Origin: Cladorhizidae sp. MBARI D1340-BT2 | Taxonomy: Eukaryota; Porifera; Demospongiae; Poecilosclerida; Cladorhizidae | Direction of reading: 5' to 3' | Length of the DNA stretch: 64,000 nucleotides | Assembly: GCA_028752905.1 (NCBI GenBank) | Contig: JAQNBH010000009.1 | Coordinates: forward strand, 45,555,165 to 45,619,164 | Shown: piece after piece, positions 1 through 9,598 of the stretch | Layout of the letters: the number at the start of each line of letters is the position of its first letter | How positions within the stretch are numbered: the stretch's first letter is position 1 | The notes under the pieces: generated by a model | The model's input: only the letters and a program-made list of their open reading frames with translations | What the model was told of the DNA's origin: nothing | Database searches by the model: none | Program-made: the position numbers and the translations under genes

Positions 1-340
1 TGAAAATTATTCCTGTCACAAATAAATTGATTGTAACTGTACTTGACTTTCTATTGCTGCATTGCCAGAGTGAGGTCCAAGCAGTACAAAATCTGATGAC
101 ATCATTATCTACAGATCAGTCCTATCAGACCTCAGTCATTCTAGGGATAGGTCAGTGGCAAGAGCTGCAATACTTCTTGCGTATTAATGTGATTTTTTTC
201 TTCTTGTTCTTTGCTTGTCACTCGATAACTGAAGTTGTTATATACCAGTAGCTAGCTATGCTCCATGTGTATCAAACCACACCCTCTGCCACACACCTCC
301 AGCGCGTGAATGTGAAAAAATTAAATAATAAATAAATACT
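1..340. other. No gene seen, AT-rich flank
   Basis: I see no domain, splice structure or repeat here. A 74-residue open frame at 27-251 has no recognisable features and ends in a hydrophobic stretch; it is probably chance. Confidence 0.4.
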
Positions 341-384
341 CAATGAGCTCTCATAATAACCTTCTCAATAGTCAGCTTCAAATT

Positions 385-440
385 GTATTCTCACGACGTT
401 TCGACCAGATGCTCTAGCCTTCATCAGGAATTAATTATAC
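385..440 (-). ncRNA. Hammerhead ribozyme motif in PLE terminal repeat
   Basis: On the minus strand: CTGATGA (core, 427-421), then stem II GGCTAGA/TCTGGTC with loop GCA, then GAAA (402-399), a tiny ACGT stem III, the cleavable C, and a stem I whose outer part pairs GTAT (440-437) with ATAC (388-385) across an internal loop. All invariant core bases of a type I hammerhead are present. PLEs of many animals are known to carry such minimal ribozymes with very short stem III that work best as dimers. Activity here is inferred. Confidence 0.7.
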
Positions 441-458
441 CTGATGAAGGCTAGTAAT

Positions 459-617
<159 letters not shown>

Positions 618-689
618 AAATTAAAAATAATGATGTGCTTGAATCAACAAGTAAATGACTGAATACAGAATAATTATGGCTTCCAGTTC

Positions 690-1348
690 AGGCTCTGGAG
701 AGTGACCCCCCCAACACTCAAGCAAGTCCATTTCACAATCTCGATTGAACCGCTTTGGAGCTATGCTGATGTGTAATGCCTCCTTCACTAGCAGTCTCCT
801 GGCCTGCTCTAAGATGGTGGCTTCCTCACATAAAATAGGATGTCATTATCCCATGCATGTTCAGCAATTGCAGATTTCTCTTTAGCACACTTTTACAGGC
901 ATCTTGATGTTCTTCCACTCTGGCCTCCAGTCTTCTGTTGGTCTCCCCTATGTAGTACTTCCCACAGCTGCAAGAGATACGATACACAATGCATAAGTGC
1001 ATTAGCTGGTAAAACATCCTTCACTCTGCTCAGTTGTGTCTTCAGAGTTCTTTCCAATCTGAAAACGACTTTGATGTTGAACTTCCAGCAGAACCTCCTG
1101 ATCTCTTTACTCATCCCTGCTACATAATGAATTACTATATACCATAGGATCCTTCTTTTTAGACCCTTGATTGCTGTATCAGTGTACCTTTCTTCCTTTC
1201 TGCATTTAGATGTATATACAGAGGAAAGGTTGATGAAGGCTTGTGGATAAGCATTCTCTCTAAAGACCCCATTCAAATGATGTTGGGCTCTCTCTAGTGT
1301 CCATGCCCTCATGCATGAGCCTCCCCTGTCTCCTCTTTTAGTTGTCAT
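690..1348 (-). pseudogene. PLE polyprotein C-terminus with GIY-YIG endonuclease, frameshifted
   Basis: Reading the minus strand from 1348, the first frame gives the region after the reverse transcriptase palm (HLNGVFRENAYPQAFIN, then YVAGMSKEIRRFCWKFNIKV), as in PLEs. About 1010 the reading must change frame to give the GIY-YIG nuclease: VYRISCSCGKYYIGETNRR followed by LEARVEEHQDACK. This matches the PLE form of the domain with its Cys-x-Cys preceding the YIG. A further frame change near 850 gives HAWDNDI, ARRLLVKEALHI and FNRDCEMDL, the usual PLE C-terminal tail. The nuclease nicks DNA for target-primed insertion. At least two frameshifts and loss of the RT catalytic core make this a pseudogene. 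The family call is very secure; the exact 3' end is not. Confidence 0.85.
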
Positions 1349-1650
1349 ACATTAGGACTATAATAGATCCAAAGATTGGTAACACAAGTTGACATGTCAG
1401 TTTAGATTTTGCATACACTCACACACACACACATACACACACGCACATAAACACACACACTTGCACTCTCTCTCTTACACATACACAATTCTCTTGTTCT
1501 GCCAGTGTAGGATGCAGTCATCATTGCTTCCAGTATACTAAAGCCAAACTGAGCAGTATGTACAGAGGCCTGCTTGTTACCATGTGTATTCATGTTACCA
1601 CAATTGCTATAATCAATCTAAATATCTTTACTATAATATATTATGTATAT
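1349..1650. other. PLE interior without recognisable coding, CA-rich tract
   Basis: Includes an imperfect CA/CATA dinucleotide tract at about 1418-1462. I see no protein similarity in the rest, although in a complete PLE the reverse transcriptase would lie here. Confidence 0.5.
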
Positions 1651-1684
1651 TACAATAACCTTCTCAATAATCAACTTGGAATTG

Positions 1685-1742
1685 TATTCTCTCGATGTTT
1701 CGACTAGATGCTCTATATAGCCTTCATCAGTAAATTACTTAG
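1685..1742 (-). ncRNA. Hammerhead ribozyme motif in PLE terminal repeat, minus-strand copy
   Basis: Minus strand has ACTGATGA (core at 1730-1724), a stem II region closing on CTAGTC, GAAA (1701-1698), CATC and GAGAGAATACAATT, the same order as at 385-440. The stem II insert TATA lengthens the loop. The core is intact. Confidence 0.6.
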
Positions 1743-1754
1743 AGCATCTAGTCA

Positions 1755-1812
1755 TTATCCCTGATGGAGGCTAGAGCATCTAGTCGAAATGTCGAGGGAG
1801 CACAACTCCAAG
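1755..1812 (+). ncRNA. Degenerate hammerhead motif, plus-strand half of the palindrome
   Basis: CTGATGG (1761-1767) replaces the invariant CTGATGA; stem II GGCTAGA-GCA-TCTAGTC is perfect apart from one wobble pair and is followed by GAAA (1786-1789). The A-to-G change in the core would be expected to abolish cleavage. Confidence 0.5.
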
Positions 1813-1919
1813 TTGAGTATTGAGAATTTGAGAAGGTTATTGTCATGTTATTATGTCAACTGAGAGTTCATTGCGAGTATAATTATTATGTATAGTATTT
1901 CTGTTCAGATTTAAGATAA

Positions 1920-2760
1920 CTCCATCAGAAGAAATGAGTTACCTTTCGGCTAGTGTCTACAATGTCTTGCATTCCACCAAACCCATGTCGGTTGACACAC
2001 TTTTAAGCAAGGTGCAGATGTCCAATGAGCAGATGGAGGCAAACTTGTCACCATGCTCCAGTGTGAGGCATGAAGGTATCCAGAGCAAGCTGAAGTGCAT
2101 GATCCAAGAGTGGGAAGAACCCACTCAGTTTCTCACTTTTTAGCTAAGATGAGATAACTCTCCACACATTACAGACTACTTGAAAAAAGGTTAATGATGT
2201 ACTTCCAGTTACAACATTGGACGGCTCTGCACTGAAGATCTGCTTCAGTGTCCAGAAAGTTTTCCCTCAAGTTTCATGCTTTATTCCAAAAAAGTTTGGT
2301 GTAAGATGATGCTCTTGGAATAGGTAATTACTTCTACTGGAAGAAGAAATACAAGGCGCATGGCACTCCACAATACCATGTCCTCCTATGGATATGCAAT
2401 GCAGTCATCAAAATAGATGACCCCGTGAGTCTTCACTTTCATACTGGAAAGAATTGCCTGTTACATAACAAATCAGGAGATGGATCATGACCTGAACGGG
2501 CTTGTGACAAAATATCGTGTACACAAGAGCAGCGAATACTGCAAGTGAACAAAAAATGTGGCAGTACTTTCGTCACCAAATGCATGTTTGGATTTCCTCG
2601 CCTAGCCACCCATACTTCCATCCTGAATTGTGTGGTGGAGAGCCTCAAAGCATGTAATATATATATATATATATACCACCTGGCTCCTTCACATCTGAAG
2701 TGAGGTGAATGACTACACTCCTCTCTTGCTGTTGCTCTGGAAGGTAAACACAGAAAGCGT
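1920..2760 (+). pseudogene. Helitron Rep (HUH endonuclease) domain, decayed
   Basis: Plus-strand fragments in shifting frames match the Helitron Rep domain in order: SYLSASVYNVLHSTKPMSVD (1934 on), LKCMIQEWEEPTQFLTF (about 2090-2143), a YFYWKKKYKAHGTPQYHVLL block (about 2330-2400), LVTKYRVHKSSEYCK (about 2500-2550), a Cys/Phe-rich CGSTFVTKCMFGFPR segment (about 2560-2610) and NDYTPLLLLLW (2708-2742). In active Helitrons this domain nicks DNA for rolling-circle transposition. The motif normally reading His-x-His before LLW here reads Gln-Tyr-His, so a metal ligand is lost. Several frameshifts and a TA microsatellite (2657-2680) interrupt it. The helicase part is not seen. Family call is good; the ends of the element were not found. 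Confidence 0.7.
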
Positions 2761-2984
2761 GCCAAAAAACACTGCAGCAGCAGAATCCAGTGCCAGATAT
2801 ACAACCCAGGACCGCAGAAATTCAGAGAATGAGAGTGCTTGTCTAATCAGAGATAACCCAAACTGTAAAGTCAAAATTGTTTGGCCCCTCTCATTCCACT
2901 GCATTGGTGTTCAGTGACAAATCATGGCCTGCCTAATTCTAGATTATTTTTTTTGAAGCAAGGACAGAGTCCTGGAGGTGCAAA

Positions 2985-3400
2985 TGTTTCACTTAAGCTG
3001 CCGGATCAAACAACCATCAAGAGTATAAGGATAGATGGCAACTGCTTGTGTCTCACACTATTACTGGTCTGAGGAGCAGCACATGACTGTATATGTGCAT
3101 GGCTTTTATCAAACAGATATCTCACTTGCTTCAGGAAAAGTTTTTGAGAAATCATTCCAGTGTTCTGCAGTATGTAGCTATGTGAAAAACGCAATCTATT
3201 TGGAGCACCAATGCAGAGGTCCTCGCCTTGGCACATGCTAGTGACAAATTTATTCACTTTTGACATGCACCAACAAAATTGGTTCTAATTTTGCCCAGAC
3301 AATCTCGATAGATACATCTGTGTCGACAACAAAAGACTAGAAATATACTTCAGATGCGCTTGTGCATTATGATGTCATCTGTTCCACACAGCGAAATTGA
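2985..3400 (+). pseudogene. OTU-type cysteine protease domain associated with the Helitron, decayed
   Basis: Plus-strand fragments resemble an OTU deubiquitinase-like domain: RIDGNCLCLTL (about 3027-3060, the catalytic D-G-N-C block), then in another frame WSEEQHMTVYV (about 3070-3102), and WSTNAEVLALAH (about 3200-3235), which corresponds to the W-x-x-x-x-E-x-x-A-L-A block of these proteins, followed by a region that should carry the catalytic His. Some invertebrate Helitrons are known to encode an OTU-like domain beside Rep, and here it lies directly downstream of the Rep remains in the same orientation. Multiple frameshifts and stops make it non-functional. The catalytic Cys and Asp are still visible. 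Confidence 0.6.
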
Positions 3401-3404
3401 ATCA

Positions 3405-3975
3405 ACCTGCATTGTGTGCATGTCCATGCATGTTCATGCAGTGTACACTTTTACTTGCATATGCACATTCTCATTTTAGCTTTTTTGGTTTTTGAAGGCA
3501 AAACAAATTCCAACCAGAGTAAAGTTCATCACGTGAAACAACTCCTCCCTCTGTGGGCCTCTAAAAGTCATTTGGAGAGGTACCCTCCCACAGTTGAACA
3601 AGCATATGAGTAATATATGTACTGCTGTCACTGCACGTCAGAGAGTGCTCCTGGCATCACTCAAAAAAAACAGAGAGTGATTCTGACACTGTCTGCAGCT
3701 CTACAAAACAGTACCTTGACTAATGACTAATGCGCTGAAATGCCACAAAACATGGCATGGTTAGCACACGAGTTTGAGTGGATCTACTCATTGCATCACA
3801 CTACAAACATATGCAGTGAGTTCAGCAACACATGCCATTGAATCCATTGCTCATCATTCAGATGATGCGCAATGAAGTGCACATAAGCACAACTCAAGAA
3901 ATGTTCTAAGGCAAAACAATGTTATCACGAATTCAATAAAAATATGCTGAGCTGGCTCTCTGCACATCCAAAAGT
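3405..3975. other. No gene seen
   Basis: No splice-supported open frame, domain or tandem structure recognised. It may include the 3' remains of the Helitron. Confidence 0.35.
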
Positions 3976-4420
3976 ATGAATACATAATAAGCATGTGTCC
4001 ACTTTAGTAACAAGCATTAGTGCTGCTGTTACATGGAGTAACTGAATACATAAGTACGTGTCCACTTTAGTAACAAGCATTAGTGCTCCTGTTACATGGA
4101 GTAACTGAATACATAAGCATGTGTCCACTTTAGTAACAAGCATTAGTGCTGCTGTTACATGGAGTAACTGAATACATAAGCACGTGTCCACTTTAGTAAC
4201 AAGCATTAGTGCTGCTGTTACATGGAGTAACTGAATACATAAGCATGTGTCCACTTTAGTAACAACATTAGTGCTGCAGTAACTGAATACATAAGCATGT
4301 GAACAAGCATTAGTTCTGCTGTTACATGGAGTAACTGAATACATAAGCATGTGTCCACTTTAGTAACAAGTCCACTTTAGTAACAAGCATTAGTTCTGCT
4401 GTTACATTGAGTAACTTCTT
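3975..4420. repeat. 63-bp minisatellite, about 6-7 units
   Basis: Unit contains GTGTCCACTTTAGTAACAAG, CATTAGTGCTGCTGTTACAT and GGAGTAACTGAATACATAAG. One unit near 4265-4300 is shortened. Because 63 is a multiple of three the minus strand stays open over 3925-4350 with a 21-residue repeat; I regard that frame as an artefact. Confidence 0.9.
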
Positions 4421-4510
4421 GCAGGTGGCTATATACTTGACTATAATTTGTTATTTACTTAAAAATAGAGACAAAGATGATTTACAACGACTTTCTCTAA
4501 TACATAATCA

Positions 4511-4559
4511 GTTATTGAGAAAGTCATTGTTAATCGTTACGTCAACTGAGAGTTCATTG
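4511..4559 (+). mobile_element. Solo fragment of the PLE terminal repeat
   Basis: TATTGAGAAAGTCATTGTTA followed by GTCAACTGAGAGTTCATTG matches the outer end of the PLE terminal repeat at 1830-1873. There is no ribozyme core, so only the outermost 50 bp remain. Confidence 0.6.
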
Positions 4560-4751
4560 AAAAATGTTTTTCTAAAATAAATATACTGTTTTGAAGATTT
4601 AGTAATGCAGACAATAAATATTTACATGATCTTAATAATTATGATAAAGAGACCAATATTATAATACTACTGGGTGTTTTTTTTTAATATTTGGAGTTAA
4701 TATAATGGGTCCTGTAAATGTTTGTTGTCTACATTTCATTTTTTTAACCAT

Positions 4752-4945
4752 TTACAGTGGTCTGTTAACGGACACTCCCAATAGTGGACACCTACTTTAT
4801 AACGGACAGAGGCAGGTGCACCGATGGATATTTTCATAGGAATAGTGCTGTAGAAAGCCCCCGAATATAGCGGACCTCCCAATTCCGAACAAACAGCACC
4901 CAGGCACCAAATAAACTTTCAAACATGCAACCCCTCTCCAACGGA
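4752..4945. mobile_element. Possible end of a pogo/Tigger-like DNA element or MITE
   Basis: Opens CAGTGGTCTGTTAACGGACA and then repeats a NNCGGACA-type motif (TAACGGACA, ATAGTGGACA, TATAACGGACA, ATAGCGGACC, CCAACGGACA). Arrays of such subterminal motifs behind a CAGTGG start are typical of pogo-like ends. No opposite terminus was found, so this is a fragment at best. Confidence 0.35.
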
Positions 4946-6080
4946 CATCAGGTATGGTTATGGGTGTGGCCAGATTCATTGATCTCCGTCGGAACACTTG
5001 CAGTCACCCTTAAAAACACCCTCTGTTACCTACTTTCACGTACCACTTACCTTCTCAAAGACTCGTCCCTCAGATCCCTGGAGTAGTAGATTATTGCCAC
5101 CACCCACTAGCCTAACCAAGGATACTGAACTAAGGATATTGGTCTACCCCCCCCCCCCCCCCCCCACCACACACACACACACACACACAAAAAAAATTCC
5201 CTGCCTACCTTCTCCAATATCCTTATCATCTTCCCCCCATCAGTCCAACACTACCCAAATTAGCAGCTAACGACCTAAATATATTCTACTTTAACTTCTT
5301 CCTATATAAATATGATGAATTCACAGCTTTGACATGTATGTAAAGAACCCACATTATTGCTATTGTAGCTATCGTTTCTATGGTGGAGGCATCAGTTTGT
5401 TGTATCTCTACTTGCTTCCATCATCTCCCTCCTATCCATTTCTATTGAACTTCCAAGCTTACAAATCATTTTTGCCATATTCTAACTGTCCACCCTCACC
5501 ACCTGGTGACTTATCTGCATCACTTGCTACTCTCCCACCCATAGTACCTCCAGGTCTGTATTATCCACAAGGCTGACTATATAGGCTGAAGCCTAGAGGT
5601 CCAACAGGGACTATATAGGAGTCTGTCAACTTTTTTTGCCGAGGCCATTACCAGCGCCCTAGGGCTCCAATAGTTAAAGGCACTTTGCGCCATAGAGATA
5701 CATGTACATATTTATTTATCTATATAAATACTCTCATAAGTATACTATATATAATTATATATATATTTATATTCAATAATATATGTCAAGCAAATAAAAC
5801 TATAAATGATATATACAGGTCTGCAATACTTTTGATTATATTTGCATTTAAATATATTTATTTTCATTTTGGAACACACCAATTCAGTTGTCAAAACGGT
5901 GCACGTGGTTTACGTCATAATAATTCAGTTTAACGTAAATCAACATAAGTCCCTTTTTGCATGCATGGTCCCATATGACTCATCTTGTTAGAAGCAGTGG
6001 AATCCTGTGATGTTAGCGGTTACATTAGTGCTTGCATAATGATAAAACAAATTAAGGGGTGCTCGATGTTATTGTTCCGA
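4946..6080. other. No gene seen; poly-C/CA tract at about 5149-5190
   Basis: Contains a run of about 20 C followed by CA repeats and A-run, and AT-rich sequence around 5700-5850. The open frames here (for example 5334-5576) show low-complexity Pro/Tyr/Ser content and no recognisable domain. Confidence 0.35.
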
Positions 6081-6187
6081 TATAACATCATTATGTGAGT
6101 CACTGTGACATCACTGTGTGACTAGTGCCTGTCAGTGTGAGTGATGCTTTGTCAGCAAATACAGTCTAGTCGTGACCTTGATCGCGT

Positions 6188-6905
6188 GTGCTCAAACCTT
6201 CCCACAGGCCTTTGGGACCAGCCAAAACATTATACATTTTTAAGAACAAATGCCATGCAAGCACAAGTCAGGATTTCAAAAAAGAAAAGAAAAGGAAGAA
6301 TGATTGTGCTGTGAGAAAAGAAGACTTCACTTCAGCTGGTATATATCAGTGTCCAAGTGATACTGGAAGTGTAAATAATGGTCATGGTAAGGTCTCATAA
6401 GAGAAGTGTAAGGCTGCAAAGTGCAGATATTGATCTCAATGAGACATTAAGTACTTATGTTTCTAAAGCTTCGATGATTTTGAAGAAATGGGAAAGACAA
6501 AAATGGGTCATGATCTTGACAGCAGCTTCCTTGAGGAAATGTTTCATTTCCAAGAGCACATGTGCAAACTGTAGATCGTGCAGGTAAGAGTGGAAAAGAA
6601 AAAAGTGACATCGGTTGCCAATGCTACTTCGATTAGCTTGCAGATGTTTAGAACGCTTGTATCCAACAACTTGCAGGATACCTACGCATATATTTCTCAC
6701 TTTTGGCGACAAACTGTTCTGATGAGCTCTGCCCTCAAACGAGTGAAAAACTATTTATGCTCTACTCTGAAAGATGAAAAACTAAACAGTCTCTAGCTCT
6801 GATGTGGAATTATCTGTGCTTAGGAAAACGATTTCAATCCTGTTGATCGGTTTATTATGAGGTTAATTGAGGGTCATTTTTTTGTAAGAGCTCGTGAAAA
6901 GAATT
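6188..6905 (+). pseudogene. hAT transposase fragment (N-terminal basic region and C-terminal dimerisation block)
   Basis: The 3' part (6660-6830) translates to SALKRVKNYLCSTLKDEKLN and then, after a frame change, FNPVDRFIMRLIEGH. This is the end of the hAT C-terminal dimerisation domain, whose usual form is L-R-R-x-K-x-Y-L-R-S-x-M-x-x-x-R-L-x-x-L-A. The 5' part (6188-6400) is Lys-rich (DFKKEKKRKND), like the region just before the zinc finger in such transposases. The central RNase-H fold is missing or shattered. No terminal inverted repeats were found. It is a deleted, inactive copy, distinct in sequence from the two hAT copies at 9.6-13.7 kb. Confidence 0.55.
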
Positions 6906-7885
6906 TTTAAATTGACTGTAAATGTCTTTTCGCTGTAAATTGTTAAATTTTCTATTGATAATTAATTAAATATAGGTACAGGAACAACATTAAGTCTCCT
7001 AATTCAATATTCATTGATTTATAAATTTCATTTGGCAGAACTTCTACATGTCCAAATAAATGAGAATTTTGTTTCGTCTATTTTTCCCCTTCTTTCGTAT
7101 CAACATCCCCACATAGAGATTCTCTTATATAACCTCCATTAATAACTGCTTCCTTATTGCAGCGAAACAAATTGCGTCACATTATCCATAAATTACACAT
7201 TTTTAAATAAATGTAGCAGTATTGAACAATTATACTCCCAAAATGTGCTATCCTGAAGACGTTCTTCGAGGCCTGCAAAATGGATCTAGGGCTATGTACT
7301 GTGGACTAGTGTCTACTGTACTAGGGTCAGGCCTTCAGCTGGTGGGGTGAAAGATCGAAGTGCCAGAGGGGGGCATACTACACCTTTCCATGAAGGATTT
7401 TATATGCTAGGGGGTTTCAATATAAATTCTCTTCCACTTCACCGTTCCTTGATAAGATCCAAGCAATATCAGTCTTCTATTAGAGGACTCCAACTTACAG
7501 TCCAATGCTTACAGCAATACCAAGTCTTCCATCCAACGCCCCTGAGGTCTCACTTCACCCACCAATAATGAAGACCAACATGTGTTTTTTGAAAAATCTG
7601 TTTTCTATTTCCTAGTCTCGTTTCATTTCTTGTCAATATATATAATAAAACATTTATTGTGTACATATTTGGATCGACTTATCAAAAAATAAATGTTTTA
7701 CCAAATGTCGACCACAGACATTTATAGAACCCCTTCACCTAATAGTCAATACTGTATTACATTTGACTTTCATCTGTCTATTATGTTTGTGGTCTGCAAG
7801 GGTAAATCATTGTTTTGTTTATATATATATATACTTTAACAAGTCGAGCCAATAGTTTTAAAACTTTGTTTTGCAGTATATAATC
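6906..7885. other. No gene seen
   Basis: AT-rich sequence. The open frame at 7347-7568 has no recognised domain. I see no tandem repeat until 7886. Confidence 0.35.
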
Positions 7886-8185
7886 ATCGCTAGTATATGC
7901 TCTTGCATGTAAATCATCACTCGTATATACTCTTGCATGTGCAATCATCACTAGTATATATATACTCTTGCATGTATGCAATCATCACTAGTATATATAT
8001 ACTCTTGCATGTATGCAATCATCACTAGTATATATATACTCTTGCATGTATGCAATCATCACTAGTATATATATACTCTTGCATGTATGCATCATCACTA
8101 GTATATATATACTCTTGCATGTATGCAATCATCACTAGTATATATATACTTTTGCATGTATGCATCATCACTCGTATAAATATTA
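7886..8185. repeat. 37-bp minisatellite, about 8 units
   Basis: Unit ATCATCACTAGTATATATAT plus ACTCTTGCATGTATGCA, with the first units at the left more diverged (AAATCATCACTCGTATATAC) and one-base length variants. Confidence 0.9.
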
Positions 8186-8248
8186 TATTGCATCATGGTG
8201 AACTCTTGTGGTGACTTAGAAATATTTATGATTTGGTCTTGTTTCTGG

Positions 8249-8383
8249 TCAAACAATGATGCGATCATCAATCTCAGCGTTCTCTATCTCCTCCACTTTC
8301 ACTCCGCCATTCTGAATAATGGAACTCTTGTTTTGACCTCGACCAGTTTTTCTATACGTCCTATTTGGGACATCAGGAGGGTT
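8249..8383 (-). CDS. Candidate terminal exon, unknown protein
   Basis: On the minus strand a plausible acceptor (TATGTGTACTATGCAG) is followed by 44 open codons and a stop. The peptide is hydrophilic and begins NPPDVPNRTYRKTGRGQNK and ends with NAEIDDRIIV, which looks like real coding sequence rather than repeat or transposon. No upstream exon was identified, so it may be a last exon of a gene with a distant 5' part, a fragment of a transposon, or chance. Confidence 0.3.
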   Translation of the reverse strand, partial: NPPDVPNRTYRKTGRGQNKSSIIQNGGVKVEEIENAEIDDRIIV

Positions 8384-8482
8384 CTGCATAGTACACATAA
8401 TGATGCTCATAAAAATGGCCGTTAAGTATTCTTGAGCATTCCTAGTGCTATTTTGCATGCTATTACCCTGCACCAAGCACTC

Positions 8483-8521
8483 AGGAGACAGGGTGAAGTA
8501 ATGGAGACAGGGTGAAGTAAT
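8483..8521. repeat. 19-bp direct duplication
   Basis: GGAGACAGGGTGAAGTAAT occurs twice in succession. Confidence 0.8.
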
Positions 8522-8692
8522 CGAACTGTCTTGTCAGTGGGGAGTGTGGCATTCCCAACATTGGTTTGACCCCTATTCAAGAAGGCAGATGCCAAAATCA
8601 TAAAAACATTTTTTATTATCTGGGAGGTGAATGCCCGTGCTCACCTCCTTCAGTGTCTCTCAGTGGCAGTCCAGCAGGGGAATGCCTTACCT

Positions 8693-9048
8693 GTTTTGGG
8701 GTCAGTCGGGAGTTGAACTTGTCGTTAGCTTTTTATTTATTTATTGATGTGTTTAATTTATTTGGTTAATTAGTTATTATTTGGTAATTGATATCTCAGT
8801 TAAAACTTCATTAGGCAGCTTCTTAGTATCCTACCTCAGTCTCAAGCTTCTTAGTATCCTACCTTAGGTCGTTTTGGGGTCAGTCGGGAGTTGAACTTGT
8901 CGTTAGCTTTTTATTTATTGATTGATGTGTTTAATTTATTTGGTTAATTAGTTATTATTTGGTAATTGATATCTCAGTTAAAACTTCATTAGGCAGCTTC
9001 TTAGTATCCTACCTCAGTCTCAAGCTTCTTAGTATCCTACCTTAGGTC
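8693..9048. repeat. Tandem duplication of 178 bp
   Basis: Two adjacent copies begin GTTTTGGGGTCAGTCGGGAG at 8693 and 8871 and are almost identical, each ending in CTCAAGCTTCTTAGTATCCT units. The high identity implies a recent event. Confidence 0.9.
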
Positions 9049-9175
9049 AGTCAGTCTCAAGCTTCTTAGTATCCTACCTTAGGTCAGTCAGTCTCAAGCT
9101 TCTTGTATCCTACCTTAGGTCAGTCAGTCTCAAGCTTCTTAGTATCCTACCTTAGGTCAGTCAGTCTCAGCTCCA
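9010..9175. repeat. 37-bp minisatellite growing from the end of the 178-bp duplication
   Basis: Unit CAGTCTCAAGCTTCTTAGTA plus TCCTACCTTAGGTCAGT, about five copies; one copy has lost three bases (CTTGTATCC). The same unit in single form lies inside each 178-bp copy. Confidence 0.85.
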
Positions 9176-9590
9176 AAAACAACCTTGAAATTGGTCTGCA
9201 AGGGTGCAGTGCCTGCCTACCCTCCCCCTACCCCCCCTCACACACACACACACACACATTACGTGTATACAGTAAGTCTCTTTGCTATAATTATACTAAT
9301 GAGAGAAGGCTCCAAAATGTCCATGCATTGCAACGACTAATCCATCTAGACTCAATGAGACACCTGAAAAACAGCACGAGATTGTCCACATGCTGCTTGT
9401 ATATGTATAATATTGAGTATAGCTGAGCTGAGTCAACAAGCAGCTGTACATTTTCACTGCAAGGAAGTGATCAGCCGACTAGTGCGACAGTATTTAACAG
9501 CAAAGACCTTCTACATGGACCTTCTACAACACCAACTGCTTATGATCCATGTATCTATGTTCTATGTATATATAGAGATGGATATATATA
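9176..9590. other. No gene seen; CA repeat at about 9238-9260
   Basis: Nothing recognisable besides the dinucleotide tract and an AT/TATA stretch just before the hAT insertion at 9599. Confidence 0.35.
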
Positions 9591-9598
9591 TACATAAG

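Noticed and set aside
3925..4350. 141-codon minus-strand frame
   Set aside because: Read-through of a 63-bp minisatellite.
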